Positions 1 through 9,200 of a stretch of 64,000 bases of DNA are shown piece after piece. The DNA lies in NCBI GenBank assembly GCA_034509425.1, contig JAVTVJ010001755.1, positions 1 to 64,000 on the forward strand, in the 5' to 3' direction. The notes under the pieces were generated by a model, which saw only the letters and a list, made by a program, of their open reading frames with translations, searched no databases and was not told the DNA's origin. The position numbers were made by a program, and so were the translations under genes. The DNA is from Eopsaltria australis (lineage: Eukaryota; Chordata; Aves; Passeriformes; Petroicidae). Each line of letters begins with the position of its first letter. Within the stretch, counting starts at the first letter, position 1.

Positions 1-289
1 TTAATTTAAAAGACAATCAAAGGTGGCCTAAACTTGGTAGCTTGGATGAAGAACTGATACTGGATTTAACATCTCGCCTGTGTGAACAACACTACTTCCA
101 AGAAACTGAGTATTTGAGATTCTTTTTAGTTATAGCACAAGATGAGCAGCTGCAGAAACCTAAATCACAGTATGTGTTGTTCTTAAGGAAAAAAGAGAAA
201 AAGAGTGAAGGGAAACCACCCATATTAAATCCGGTGTGCAGTAACAAAGACGAAGCAGAGTCAGATCTGGTAGCAACGGCACTAAGAGC

Positions 290-960
290 TAATCCAGCGC
301 CGGCCCCGGGGGGGGGCCCAGCCGCGGCCGGCCCAGGGGCTGCTCTAGCCCCGGCAGGGGGGAGAGTCCAGGCCCAGGCCGTTCCGGGTGCGCAAGCAGC
401 GGTGGCGCCGGCCGCCCCTGCTCCCCCCGCCATGTCTGCCCCGCCGGTGCCCGCGTCTTCTGCGCATGCGCATGCCGCGACCGCCCCGGCCCCGCCCCCT
501 CTACAGCCACCGTTCCAATCAGGGGCAGGGGAGGGGGAGAGGGGAGTCGCAGCTTCCACAGAATCCCTGTCAGTGAAGAAGGAAGAATACTGCCTTTGCC
601 GATCAAAGAAGATGCAGGCCCCTGTGCCGCCTCCCCCTTGGGAGCCGGAGCCGCCTGCGCTTTGCCCCGGCTTTCAGGAGGCCTCCCCCTTCTTCGCAAC
701 CCCGCGCGCGCCTTGGTGGGAGGGGCCAGGGGGAGGGGAATGCCAGCGGGTGCAGCCAACGGCACCACCCCTGGAGGTGGGGCCGAGGGGCAGAGCTTTC
801 TACCGAGAGGGCGGAGAGGGCACCTCCTACAGGGAGAGCCGAGCCCCTCCCGCTCTCAGGCCTGTGAGCTGCCATAGCAACGTCACGCGCCGAGGAGCTG
901 GCTCAGGGGATGACATCATCAAAGCAAGCGACCCGGCCGTAAGCGCTGTACGCCGCAGCA
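290..960. promoter_or_regulatory. CpG-rich, promoter-like block embedded in gag
   Basis: Base composition changes sharply near 290 and back near 960; bases 301-360 contain 53 G or C out of 60, with many CpGs. Motifs seen directly: a palindromic NRF1-type site TGCGCATGCGCA at 461-472, GC-box-like CCCGCCCC at 491-498, CCAAT at 515-519, an RFX/X-box-like plus CRE-like cluster (gccatagcaacgtcacg) at about 871-887, and TGACATCA at about 910-917. A strong splice-donor consensus follows at 997-1005. This cluster is what is seen in CpG-island promoters, yet the block is also an open part of the gag frame. Promoter activity is an inference; a GC-rich coding linker could produce some of these motifs by chance. 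Confidence 0.4.
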
Positions 961-996
961 GATCTTAGGCTGCGATTCCTAAGATTAGAACTGATC

Positions 997-1005
997 CAGG
1001 TAAGT
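997..1005 (+). other. Perfect 5' splice-site consensus (CAG|GTAAGT)
   Basis: The sequence CAGGTAAGT matches the vertebrate U1 donor consensus at every position, with the exon/intron boundary at 999/1000. It sits just downstream of the GC-rich block and just upstream of the capsid part of gag. In the provirus it could act as an internal gag donor, or as the donor of a first exon if the GC-rich block is a promoter. Use is not shown by sequence alone. Confidence 0.4.
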
Positions 1006-2057
1006 TTAACACAGCTAATTCACAATCAGACAGCTCTCCCTCTGATAGCTCTTCTGAAGAGGAAGATGAAATCTTAGGTGCCCTAAGCAGGCGAAGGAAG
1101 GGAAGGATAGCCCGAAGGGCCATACAAGAACGTAGTCCTGTAGCAAAATGTACTAGATCAAAAAAAGAAAAAAGAGAAGAACCAATTCTACAAGCCCCAT
1201 TACGGCAAGCAGTTGGCAACCAAGGGCCAATATATGTAAAGGTTCCATACTCCCTTATTGAGTTGGAACAGTGGAAAACCACTGTAAGACAGTATAAAGA
1301 AAACCCAGATAAGGTTGCCAAGCTAGTGGATAGAGCTATTAGCACACAAAACCCTGACTGGACAGATCTGAACTCTATGTTAGATACATTGCTTGATCCC
1401 ACTGAAAGGCAAATGGTTAATAATGCTATTACAACATCGTTAGAATCAGGCATAGCAAATGGATCGATCCAAGGTACGGTTGCTGAAATATATCCTTTAA
1501 GTGTTCCTAACTGGGATCCAAACATCCCAGAGCAGATGGCAAGACTAAAACAGTATCAAAATCTCATAGTATATGGGTTAAAACATGGGGTCCCTAAAGC
1601 TCTAAATTGGTCAAAGCTTTACGCAGTACAGCAAAACTATGATGGATCACCCACTGATTTTTTTAATAGGTTGAGAGAAACTGCTATCAAATATACAAGT
1701 CTAGATCCTGATTCAGCTGATGGAAAAGCACACCTAGTCCTCTTGTTTATGAGTCAAGCAGCAGATGATATAAGAAGGAAGCTACAGAAGTTAGAGGGGG
1801 TTCGAGACATAGATAGAATGCTAGAAGTAGCCTAGAGAGTATATCGAGACAGGAGCTCAAATGAAGGAGTTAGACGACAACCTAGCAAAAAGACAATCCA
1901 AGAAAAGTCATCCAAAAAAACTTCCCCTACAGACAAAGATCAGTGTGCCTATTGTAAAAAGTGGGGACATTGGAAAAATGATTGTCCCGTGTTGAAGCAA
2001 AAGTCCCCAGTTCCCCAGCTCCCGATCGAACAAGGCTCGGGTTCATGCTCAGAATGA

Positions 2058-2460
2058 TGGGAACCGAAGGCTACTTCCCCAACAGAACCTTTGGTTATAG
2101 CTAAGCTGGGGTCAGATAACATCGAATTTTTGGTAGATACTGGAGCAGCATTTTCCGTACTAAATACCATGGAAGGGAAACTGAGTCAAAACACTGTACA
2201 TGTTGTTGGGGCGACAGGGGTAAGCGAAACACGGCCTTTCTTCCAAACTTTAAAATTCAAATTGGGCAAACACTGGGTAACTCATCAATTCCTTTACATG
2301 CCTAACTCCCCTAAACCATTATTAGGGAGAGATTTGCTAGAGAAATTAGAAGCAGAAATTAAATTCAAAAGGGGGAAGGGAATACAAGTTGTAATTCCTG
2401 AATCTAAATTTTTCGAAGTTGCTGCACTTTTCATACAGGACAAACGTGGTGAAATCCCCA
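2058..2460 (+). other. Protease (retropepsin) domain of pol
   Basis: This aspartic protease cleaves the viral polyproteins and works as a dimer, each chain giving one Asp. The active-site Asp-Thr-Gly is at 2136-2144 inside FLVDTGAAFSVL. The second conserved retropepsin element, Leu-Leu-Gly-Arg-Asp-Leu-Leu, is at 2319-2339. The domain has no internal stop. Its boundaries are estimates from family layout, not from cleavage sites. Confidence 0.9.
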
Positions 2461-2469
2461 TTGAAGTTG

Positions 2470-3940
2470 AAAAAGCTGTCAATCCAATAGCATGGGCCAG
2501 TGATATCCCAGGAAGATCCAAACAAGCAGAGCCTGTGAGTATTACTCTCAAACCAAGAGCCACACCGGTAAGGCAAAAACAATACCCTTTGAAATTAGAA
2601 AGTCGTAAAGGATTGGCACCCATAATTGAAAAATTCCTCCAACATGGGTTATTAGTGCAATGTGAGTCCAGATTTAATACCCCCATACTTGCTTTTAAAA
2701 AAGCAGATAGTAAGAGCTATCGATTAGTTCAAGATCTGAGAGCAATTAACAGAATCACTGAAGACATACACCCTGTTGTGGCAAACCCATATACCCTTTT
2801 GACTGCACTGACAGACGAATTAGGGTGGTTTACTGTAATAGACCTGAAGGATGCCTTTTTCTGCATTCCTGTGCATAAAAACAGCCAAGAGCTTTTTGCT
2901 TTTGAGTGGGAGAATCCTGAGACAGGGAGGAAAAGTCAACTTACTTAGACCGTTTTGCCCCAGGGGTACAAGAACAGTCCCACAGTGTTTGGAAATCAGC
3001 TAGCAAAGGAACTAGAAGACTAGAAAAGACAAGAGCCAGAGAGAGTTATTCTTCAATATGTGGATGATATCCTGATTGCGGCTAAAACCAGAGATGACTG
3101 CATTAAATTTACCATCAGTTTATTAAACTTTTTGGGACTGAGTGGGTACAGAGTTTCTAAAGACAAAGCACAGATTGCCAAAGAAGCAGTAATTTACTTG
3201 GAGCTCGAGATCTTTCGTGGACATCGACAGCTCAGCAAAGAACGGAAAGAAGCCATCTGTCAACTCCCAGAGCCCCGCACTGTGAGGAAGATGCAAGCTT
3301 TCCTGGGAATGGTAAGTTGGTGTCGTTTGTGGATAGCAAATTATGGACTGCTGGTAAAACCCCTATATAGAGCATTAAAAGCAGCTGAAAATGGAATTAT
3401 CATATGGACAGAAAATACAAAGGCAGCTTTTAAACAGCTGAAACACTCCCTAATGTCAGCTCCAGCACTGGGATTGCCAGACTTAACTAAATCTTTTGAA
3501 CTGTTTACTTATGAAAGATTGAATGTTGCTTTAGGGGTACTAGCTCAACGCCTCGAGAACCAACGGAGAGCTGTGGCTTACTTTTCCAAACAGCTAGACA
3601 ATGTTGCCCAAGGGTGGCCAAGGTGTTTGAAAGCCGTGGCAGCTACTGTTGTCTTGATCCAAGAGGCCCGAAAACTCACCCTTGGACGGCACATTGTAGT
3701 GTATGTACCCCATGCTGTAGCAGCTGTGCTCGAGCAAAAGGAGGGACATTGGCTGTCCAACAACCGGATGCTTAAATATCAATCATTGTTACTAGAACAG
3801 GATGATGTCACCTTAAAAACAACTTCTGTTGTTAATCCTGCCATGTTTCTGTCTTCCACGTTAACTGACAATGTCCCTGAACATGATTGTTTGCAGACAA
3901 TAGAAGAGGTCTACTCCAGCCGAACAGATCTGAAGGATGT
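2470..3940 (+). other. Reverse transcriptase and connection domain of pol, two TAG stops
   Basis: This RNA/DNA-dependent DNA polymerase would copy the viral genome. Visible motifs are the fingers region with KQYPL, the first catalytic Asp in VIDLKDAFF (2841-2843), the LPQGYKNSP motif just after 2946, and the YVDD box at 3057-3068 holding the other two Asp. A thumb/connection region follows, including the conserved FLGMVSWCRLWI element near 3300-3340. Two TAG codons (2946 and 3021) fall between motif A and YVDD, so the domain cannot be made intact without readthrough. Confidence 0.92.
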
Positions 3941-3950
3941 GCCCCTAGAC

Positions 3951-4400
3951 AATCCAGACTGGGAGCTTTTTACAGACGGAAGCAGCTTTATGAGAAATGG
4001 TAAAAGGATGACAGGCTATGCAGTGACCACTCAAGACAAGGTAATTGAGGCGAAGGCCCTGCCAGCAGATGTGTCATCACAGAAAGCTGAGCTGATTGCA
4101 CTGACAAGAGCCCTGGACCTGAGTGAAGGGAAGAAGGTAAATATATGGACCGACTCTAAATATGCGTTTAGTGTCGTCCATGCCCATGGAGCCATCTGGA
4201 AAGAAAGAGGACTGCTGAACGCTCAAGGTAATCAAATTAAACACACTGAACAAATACTTGCCCTCTTGGAGAGCGTTAGAAAACCCACAGAAGTAGCTAT
4301 TATGCACTGCAGGGGTCACCAGAAAGGGAAAACCACTCCAGAATTGGGAAATCGCTTTGCTGACAAAGCGGCAAAAGGAGTTGCAGAAAAAGGTATCCTT
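3951..4400 (+). other. RNase H domain of pol
   Basis: This domain degrades the RNA strand of the RNA/DNA hybrid during reverse transcription. The four-residue acidic centre is complete: Asp in FTDGSS (3975), Glu in QKAEL (4089), Asp in WTDSKYA (4152) and Asp in FADKAA (4362). The His of the basic HCRGHQKG loop lies between the last two. No stop or frameshift occurs inside. This layout, with the basic loop present, is the gammaretroviral form. Confidence 0.92.
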
Positions 4401-4439
4401 GCAATAATTCCCAAAAAGGAAGTTAACTTATCAGGGATC

Positions 4440-5579
4440 ATCCCAAAGTATGATCAAGCAGATCAGAAGCTTATTAAATCTCTCAAGGCTGAGATCACAG
4501 AAGGTGGGTGGGCTGTCACACCAACAAATCAAGTTGTAGTCCCACCCCTGATTCTTCGAGAGCTAGCTCAGAGAGAACATGAAAACACACATTTTGGGAC
4601 TGAAAACCTTCTAAAACATCTAAAAAAGGTAGTAATAGGAAGAAGAATGACTAAAATTGTACAAACAGTAGTAAGCAAATGTGAAGTTTGCTGCAAAAAC
4701 AACCCTGATACAAAGAAAAGAGTTGTGTTAGGAGTAACAAAAGCAGGAGATCTTCCTGGAGATTACTGGCAAATAGATTTTGCTGAATTACCACGTAGAG
4801 AGGGATACCGGTACATACTGGTATTGGTTGACACTTTTAGTGGATGGCCCGAAGCTTACCCTTGTCGCACTAACACAGCCAAAGAAGTGGTAAAGATTTT
4901 GCTCAATCATATAATTCCAAGGTTCGGGGTTCCCCTGGGAATGTCATCGGATAGGGGACCACACTTTGTTGCCACAATAATTAAAGAAATCAGTCAGATT
5001 TTGGGAATTACTTAGGATCTGCATACACCTTATAGACCCCAAGCGAGTGGTAAAGTTGAACGTATGAATGGAACCCTTAAAACACAAATTAGCAAAATTT
5101 GTCAAAAACCATCTATGACATGGGTTCAAGCCCTACCTATAGCTTTACTAAGGATCTGCATACAGCCAAGGCGGAGGGATAACATCAGTCCCTATGAAAT
5201 ACTTTATGGTAGGCCATACCAGATTCCACACATTCCAGGGGAAATTCATATAAAAGGGAAACTTGATTTACAGAGATATCTAATGGCTTTAGGTTCCACT
5301 TTGCAGAAGCTCCAGAAGTACATCGTGCTATCCAGACCCATCGGACTGGACACACCTGCACATCTTTTCCAACCTGGAGACTGGGTTTATATCAAGTGGT
5401 GGGACAATGAACCTCTACAAGCTAAGTGGAAAGGACCATTCCAAGTCCTGCTGACTACCCTCACTGCAGTCAAAGTCTCTGGCAAAGGACCCTGGATCCA
5501 CTACTCCAGAGTCAAGAAAGCTTCTGCTCCTGAAACAACTGAGAAAACAAAGAGTGATGCAGAAGAGAGCGCGATTTAA
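4440..5579 (+). other. Integrase domain of pol, one TAG stop
   Basis: Integrase inserts viral DNA into the host chromosome. The N-terminal zinc site has His at 4578 and 4590 and Cys at 4680 and 4689 (HX3H, CX2C). The catalytic core has Asp at 4776, Asp at 4950 and Glu at 5058; Asp and Glu are separated by 35 codons if the TAG at 5013 is counted as one residue, exactly the DD35E spacing. The C-terminal part carries the gammaretroviral WKGPFQVLL (GPY/F-type) element near 5427-5453. It ends at TAA 5577. Confidence 0.93.
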
Positions 5580-5668
5580 ATAATGCTTCAGTGCTTAAAG
5601 AACTGCTCATAGTAATCATAGTCACAATTCTTCTATATCTACTGTTGTTAAATATTTACTGTTATTAA
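5558..5668 (+). other. Short hydrophobic reading frame after pol, possible env remnant
   Basis: In the frame that starts at base 5558, overlapping the end of integrase, an open stretch of 36 codons runs to TAA 5666-5668. About 20 of its last 25 residues are hydrophobic (from 5603), like a signal peptide or membrane segment. There is no ATG in it. In gammaretroviruses env begins overlapping the end of pol in another frame, so this may be the start of an env signal peptide joined to a large deletion, or a leftover of the transmembrane protein tail. It could also be chance, since the region is AT-rich. Confidence 0.3.
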
Positions 5669-5734
5669 GTGTATATTATTAATAGATTATTAATCTAAAT
5701 TATTAATATATAGTAGATATTTAGAATAGAGACC

Positions 5735-5756
5735 TGACAAGGTAGAAGCCTTGTCA
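5735..5756 (+). other. RNA hairpin just upstream of the polypurine tract
   Basis: TGACAAGG and CCTTGTCA form a perfect 8-bp stem around a 6-base loop (tagaag). It ends 7 bases before the polypurine tract. A stem this tight in such AT-rich surroundings is notable. It could be a retained viral RNA element, but function is not shown. Confidence 0.45.
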
Positions 5757-5763
5757 AGCCTCT

Positions 5764-5776
5764 AAAAGGGGGGAAA
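5764..5776 (+). other. Polypurine tract (plus-strand primer)
   Basis: The 13 bases AAAAGGGGGGAAA directly abut the first TG of the 3' LTR. This is the RNase H-resistant primer for plus-strand DNA synthesis and fixes the LTR start. Confidence 0.93.
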
Positions 5777-6205
5777 TGATGCCTTAGGTTTTAACTTCTT
5801 ATTTTTTTACATCAGGACTGCTCTAAAACTCCATAAATTGTCGTTTAGTGTTCTGTTACTGTCATTTAGACGAAACAATTTCTCTCGGGGCTGGAGTTTC
5901 AAGGGCATACTGTTTTTTTCCAAAAGCCCAAAATGTAAACACCCATGGACAGCAGCGAAGAGAAGAAGGGAACAAGCTGGGGATGGGACTTCAAGACCCG
6001 AAACTGTAATTGGACAATGGGTTTCTGATATGCAGATGAACCAAAGGTATATCTGTCCCAAAAACACGTGCTAGGGGTCCATTTTGGGTGTAGTTTCTGA
6101 GAGACTCTTGCATGGCCCAAAGTGTACCTTGTTTTAATAAATACTTCTTTTATTCTCTTAACTCTGTCCAGCCTCTGTTTCAGGTCAGCCTTTTGTAAGG
6201 CATCA
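5777..6205 (+). repeat. 3' LTR of the provirus (429 bp)
   Basis: The LTR begins TGATGCCTTA next to the polypurine tract and ends TAAGGCATCA, a perfect 10-bp inverted terminal repeat. Inside are an inverted CCAAT box near 6010 (attgg), an E-box CACGTG at 6065-6070 and the polyadenylation signal at 6136-6141. No clear TATA box was seen. The bases after it begin tactg, so a 4- or 5-bp target duplication would start TACT(G), but the left copy is outside the window. U5 is short, about 60 bases after the polyadenylation signal. Confidence 0.93.
6136..6141 (+). promoter_or_regulatory. LTR polyadenylation signal AATAAA
   Basis: AATAAA lies 64 bases before the LTR end and is followed by T-rich sequence (cttcttttattctc), the expected arrangement for 3' end formation at the R/U5 boundary. 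Confidence 0.8.
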
Positions 6206-9200
6206 TACTGATGCACAGTGTACACTGATGCCATCAAGGCACAAGAGTGCAGAAGCCATCTGGATCTCTGGAGTGACAGGGGGATGCCAGGAGCTGTCGG
6301 TAATAAAAGCTGAGGTGAGCTTAACAGGGGACAGATGGCAAAGGCACCCCATCGTAACTGGCCCAGAGGGGTTTGATGATGGGGTTTGCCATACCTGAGA
6401 TTAGGGTATTTAGAAGTTAGGCATTCCAAAGTTCAGCACTGCAGACTCCTAATTCTTCTGGCGGTTTCAGACTGGAACATTAGTGAAACTGAATTTATTT
6501 GCAACTCTACAGACAACACTGTGTGATAGCAATTACTGTTCAGGATCAGATGGTTAAGTGGTAAAAAGAAATCATTTGATCATGATAAACATAATATTGC
6601 AACAGAAACCACCTCTGAATGTGAACCCATTTAAACCACTTCTGTGCTTTAAAGTTCTTGCAAGATGATGATCTTGTTTAGTATAATTACTTTCCATTCA
6701 GCAGCTTACTTCTGCTTGTGGACAGAAGATATTTTGGTCTTTATTTATGCTTTCATTTTTAATAGCAGTCATTTACCAATTTCAGACATGTTTACCTAGA
6801 ATTGTGCCCAGAGGGAAATATACCCAGCTAATTGCTATTAGTGTTTGCAGTGCCTGATTAACTTATAATAATATATTAGGAAGGCCATCATTTAATATTA
6901 GAATTGACATATAGAAAGAAGAGTGAGTGATGTAATTTTAATAAAAGCCTAATTATTTGCAAGTGGAATGGATAGACAGTGTGAGTAGTATTTCTTCATT
7001 GTATGTCTTCTGCAAGGAGAGACTAAATTCTACTTGATTTTCCAGTGTGTTTTTTCATTCATCTCTGGACTAAAGTAGTCCACAAAGTAGAGCTACACTA
7101 GTACACATGTACAAATGGCTTGGAAATTTGGTTTGGTACAGGAAATGGAATGACAATATTCCATGGTGCCTAAGTAATTTTTTTGTATGTTTATTTTCAT
7201 AAAACATAATTATTCAGCTATTAGTAGTTAATGGGATCATTATGTTTATGTACTGGCAGCATGAAGGAATTGTTAAATATTTTAAACGAACTCAAACTTT
7301 CCATGTAGAAATTAGTAAGAAGGATGAAGGAGAAAGATCTAGTAACTAAATGTAATGCATAGCAACATATTTTAAGTAGAGGCTGTGTGTTTGGTGAGAT
7401 AATTACAATTTGTATTTTATTTACAATGTTATGCTACAACACTGGGTTTGTTTGTATAGTGGCTTGCCACAGAGGTAAAAAACACCTTTTCATTACAAAG
7501 TGGAAAATTTTGTGAATCATGTAGTAATTCAATTGAATTGTAGGAAAGAAAAATGCATTAGAGTTTAAAAATTCAAAATTTTGTTCTATTTGGTAATAAA
7601 AGCTCCTCTAAAAAACATCTATTACTCTCTGAGTACTGTGTGTGCTATATGGGTAATGTGATAACTAATTGATTTTATCTTCTTAGTTTCAGTGAGACAG
7701 TTTGTATTGGAAAGCCAGTCTGGAAAATGCTTAGGAACTGTAGGCTAGTATCAATCATTAAACAGTGTGATAAAGAATATTTTGTGTGAACTTATCAGGT
7801 GAGATTCTGCAAACTTACAGGTCATATTTTTTCTTAAATTATGAAAAGCCTCACACTATGTCTACTCAAAGTAACTTTCCTGGAAATAATGACTTGTAGT
7901 ATGAAAATAAATCAAGACTTCATTTTCAGCCAGCACAATTTTGCACCCAGATAAATAAATTAAGCACAAATAAGCAGTTATTTTTTTCCCCCCTTGATTA
8001 ATGGGGTATCCTGACTGAACACTCCACAAACCATTTCTGCATTCCAAATCAAGATGGTTTTTTTCTGTGAAATTTTGAAAGATTCAGTATTTTGAGCCAG
8101 GACTGTGAATATACATTCCTTAATGATATAAGAGTGGCTTATCTGAAGGCACAGGTTCATTGATGTTGTAATGTCAAACGTGGTTTTTCAGTTATACTGT
8201 AGTTTTAACTTTACTTGCAAGAATTAAAAAAAACCTTTCCCTGATTCTGATATGGTAGAAATTAGATAAATGTTCTTTGCAGTGTTTTCTTACTTTGGAT
8301 GATGTGTTACTTCCATGGAAGAAAGAATTCTTCTGAGCATTGGTAAAATTAGTGTAGTTTTATGACTAGCATGGAAAGAGTTGATAATTCATTCTCTAAA
8401 CCTCAGAACTTGTTCTGCCTTCTGGTACTGCCATAGCTGATAAATTTGCTGGCAATTTCAGATGGGAAGCCCAGTACTAAATAAAAAGTCAGAGCAAACA
8501 CTTGTTGCAGCAGATAATTCCTTCACATCTGGCAGAAGTCATATTGGTGAGGAGGAGAGCAGAGGTTGGTAGTACATCTTTTCTGTGTTCAGCAGCAGAG
8601 AAAAGGTAATGTTACTTCAGGCTATTATTTTTCTTGGATTAAATCTGTGGTGACATCTATGCAGACAGGGCTGTGTGGAAAAGTGTGGTGGTAATGTGCA
8701 GCTCACAGCAAAATATCTCAGCAGGCAATTAATGCAATTGATATTTACAGAAGTCACCAAGCATGATGATCAGCTCATAATGAACTTTTAATCATATTAA
8801 AGAGTCCACTGCCACTTACCCTATACTTGTCTCACAGTTCGTGAAGAAACACCTCAAACCATTATAGCCAGATGATCTCAGGATGCAAGAATCCTTCAGA
8901 TGTTTCTACAGTCCTCTTAAAACATCCTTGCATTTGACAAAAGGAGGAAATGTTAATTTCCAGCCCTTTTATATGAACAGAAATTGCCTGCAAAGGGAAT
9001 TCTGTTGCCCAAGTAAGTGCACACTTGAGTGACTCAGGCCAAATTAGTGGTTTATATGGTTCTCTTTGAGTACTTTTACTACAGTAACATCTAAAAAAAC
9101 AGCTGTTTGAGTTTGTGTGTGAGATAAATCCACTTCTGTACATTTCCAAGACATTTCTGGTTCCAGCTTGCTCGCATCCTTCTTACATGAAATTTAGAAA

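Larger units (their letters stand above)
3..2057 (+). pseudogene. gag: Retroviral gag polyprotein (matrix, GC-rich linker, capsid, nucleocapsid), two internal TAG stops, 5' truncated
   Basis: Gag forms the virion shell. The frame is open from base 3; the ATG lies upstream of the window. Order: a matrix-like N-terminus with a Trp-Pro motif near base 24; an unusually long Pro/Ala/Gly-rich linker (about 290-960) that includes a PPPPW stretch, possibly a degenerate late domain; an acidic Ser/Glu/Asp cluster (about 1029-1068); capsid starting at Pro-Leu-Arg (1197); the homology-region-like PTDFFNRLRE near 1650-1680; and one CX2CX4HX4C zinc knuckle with Cys/His codons at 1944, 1953, 1968 and 1983. 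In-frame TAG codons at 966-968 and 1833-1835 break it, and it ends at TGA 2055-2057. No frameshift is visible. The linker is far longer and more GC-rich than the p12 region of typical gammaretroviruses. The role is certain; ability to make full-length Gag is not expected. Confidence 0.93.
2058..5579 (+). pseudogene. pol: Retroviral pro-pol polyprotein (protease, RT, RNase H, integrase) with three internal TAG stops
   Basis: Pol would be made as a Gag-Pol fusion by reading through the TGA at 2055-2057; the frame is the same on both sides. It runs protease (DTG at 2136-2144), reverse transcriptase (VIDLKDAFF with Asp at 2841; YVDD at 3057-3068), RNase H (Asp 3975, Glu 4089, Asp 4152, Asp 4362) and integrase (HHCC zinc site, then Asp 4776, Asp 4950, Glu 5058). 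In-frame TAG codons lie at 2946-2948, 3021-3023 and 5013-5015; the first and last are at positions where gammaretroviral Pol has a conserved tryptophan. No frameshift was found across about 3.5 kb and all named catalytic residues are kept, so decay is limited to nonsense changes as far as I can see. The end at TAA 5577-5579 is the normal integrase C-terminus. Confidence 0.95.
1..6205 (+). mobile_element. Class I (gammaretrovirus-like) endogenous retrovirus, env-less, 5' end outside window
   Basis: This is an integrated provirus in the order gag, protease, reverse transcriptase, RNase H, integrase, polypurine tract, 3' LTR. Assignment to class I rests on several things seen together: gag and pol lie in the same frame separated by one stop codon, capsid shows a gammaretrovirus-type Pro-Leu-Arg start and homology region, the nucleocapsid has a single zinc knuckle, and the reverse transcriptase motif is YVDD. 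The matrix coding region is already open at base 3, so the 5' LTR, primer-binding site and leader lie before the window. There is no env gene. The coding frame carries in-frame stops but no visible frameshift, which suggests a fairly recent insertion. The family name and the target-site duplication cannot be fixed without the left flank. Confidence 0.95.

Noticed and set aside
92..768. Long reverse-strand and alternate-frame open frames over the start of gag
   Set aside because: They lie in GC-rich DNA where stop codons are rare, and the gag frame itself is the one with family homology.
965..1525. 186-codon minus-strand frame
   Set aside because: It is antisense to the capsid part of gag and has no known domain.
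5807..6429. Open frames across the 3' LTR, including a 176-codon minus-strand frame running into the flank
   Set aside because: The region is explained by the LTR; the protein has no domain and crosses the LTR boundary.
6206..6430. Possible continuation into a second provirus after the LTR
   Set aside because: No primer-binding site (TGG...) follows the LTR end, so it is the 3' LTR and host flank.
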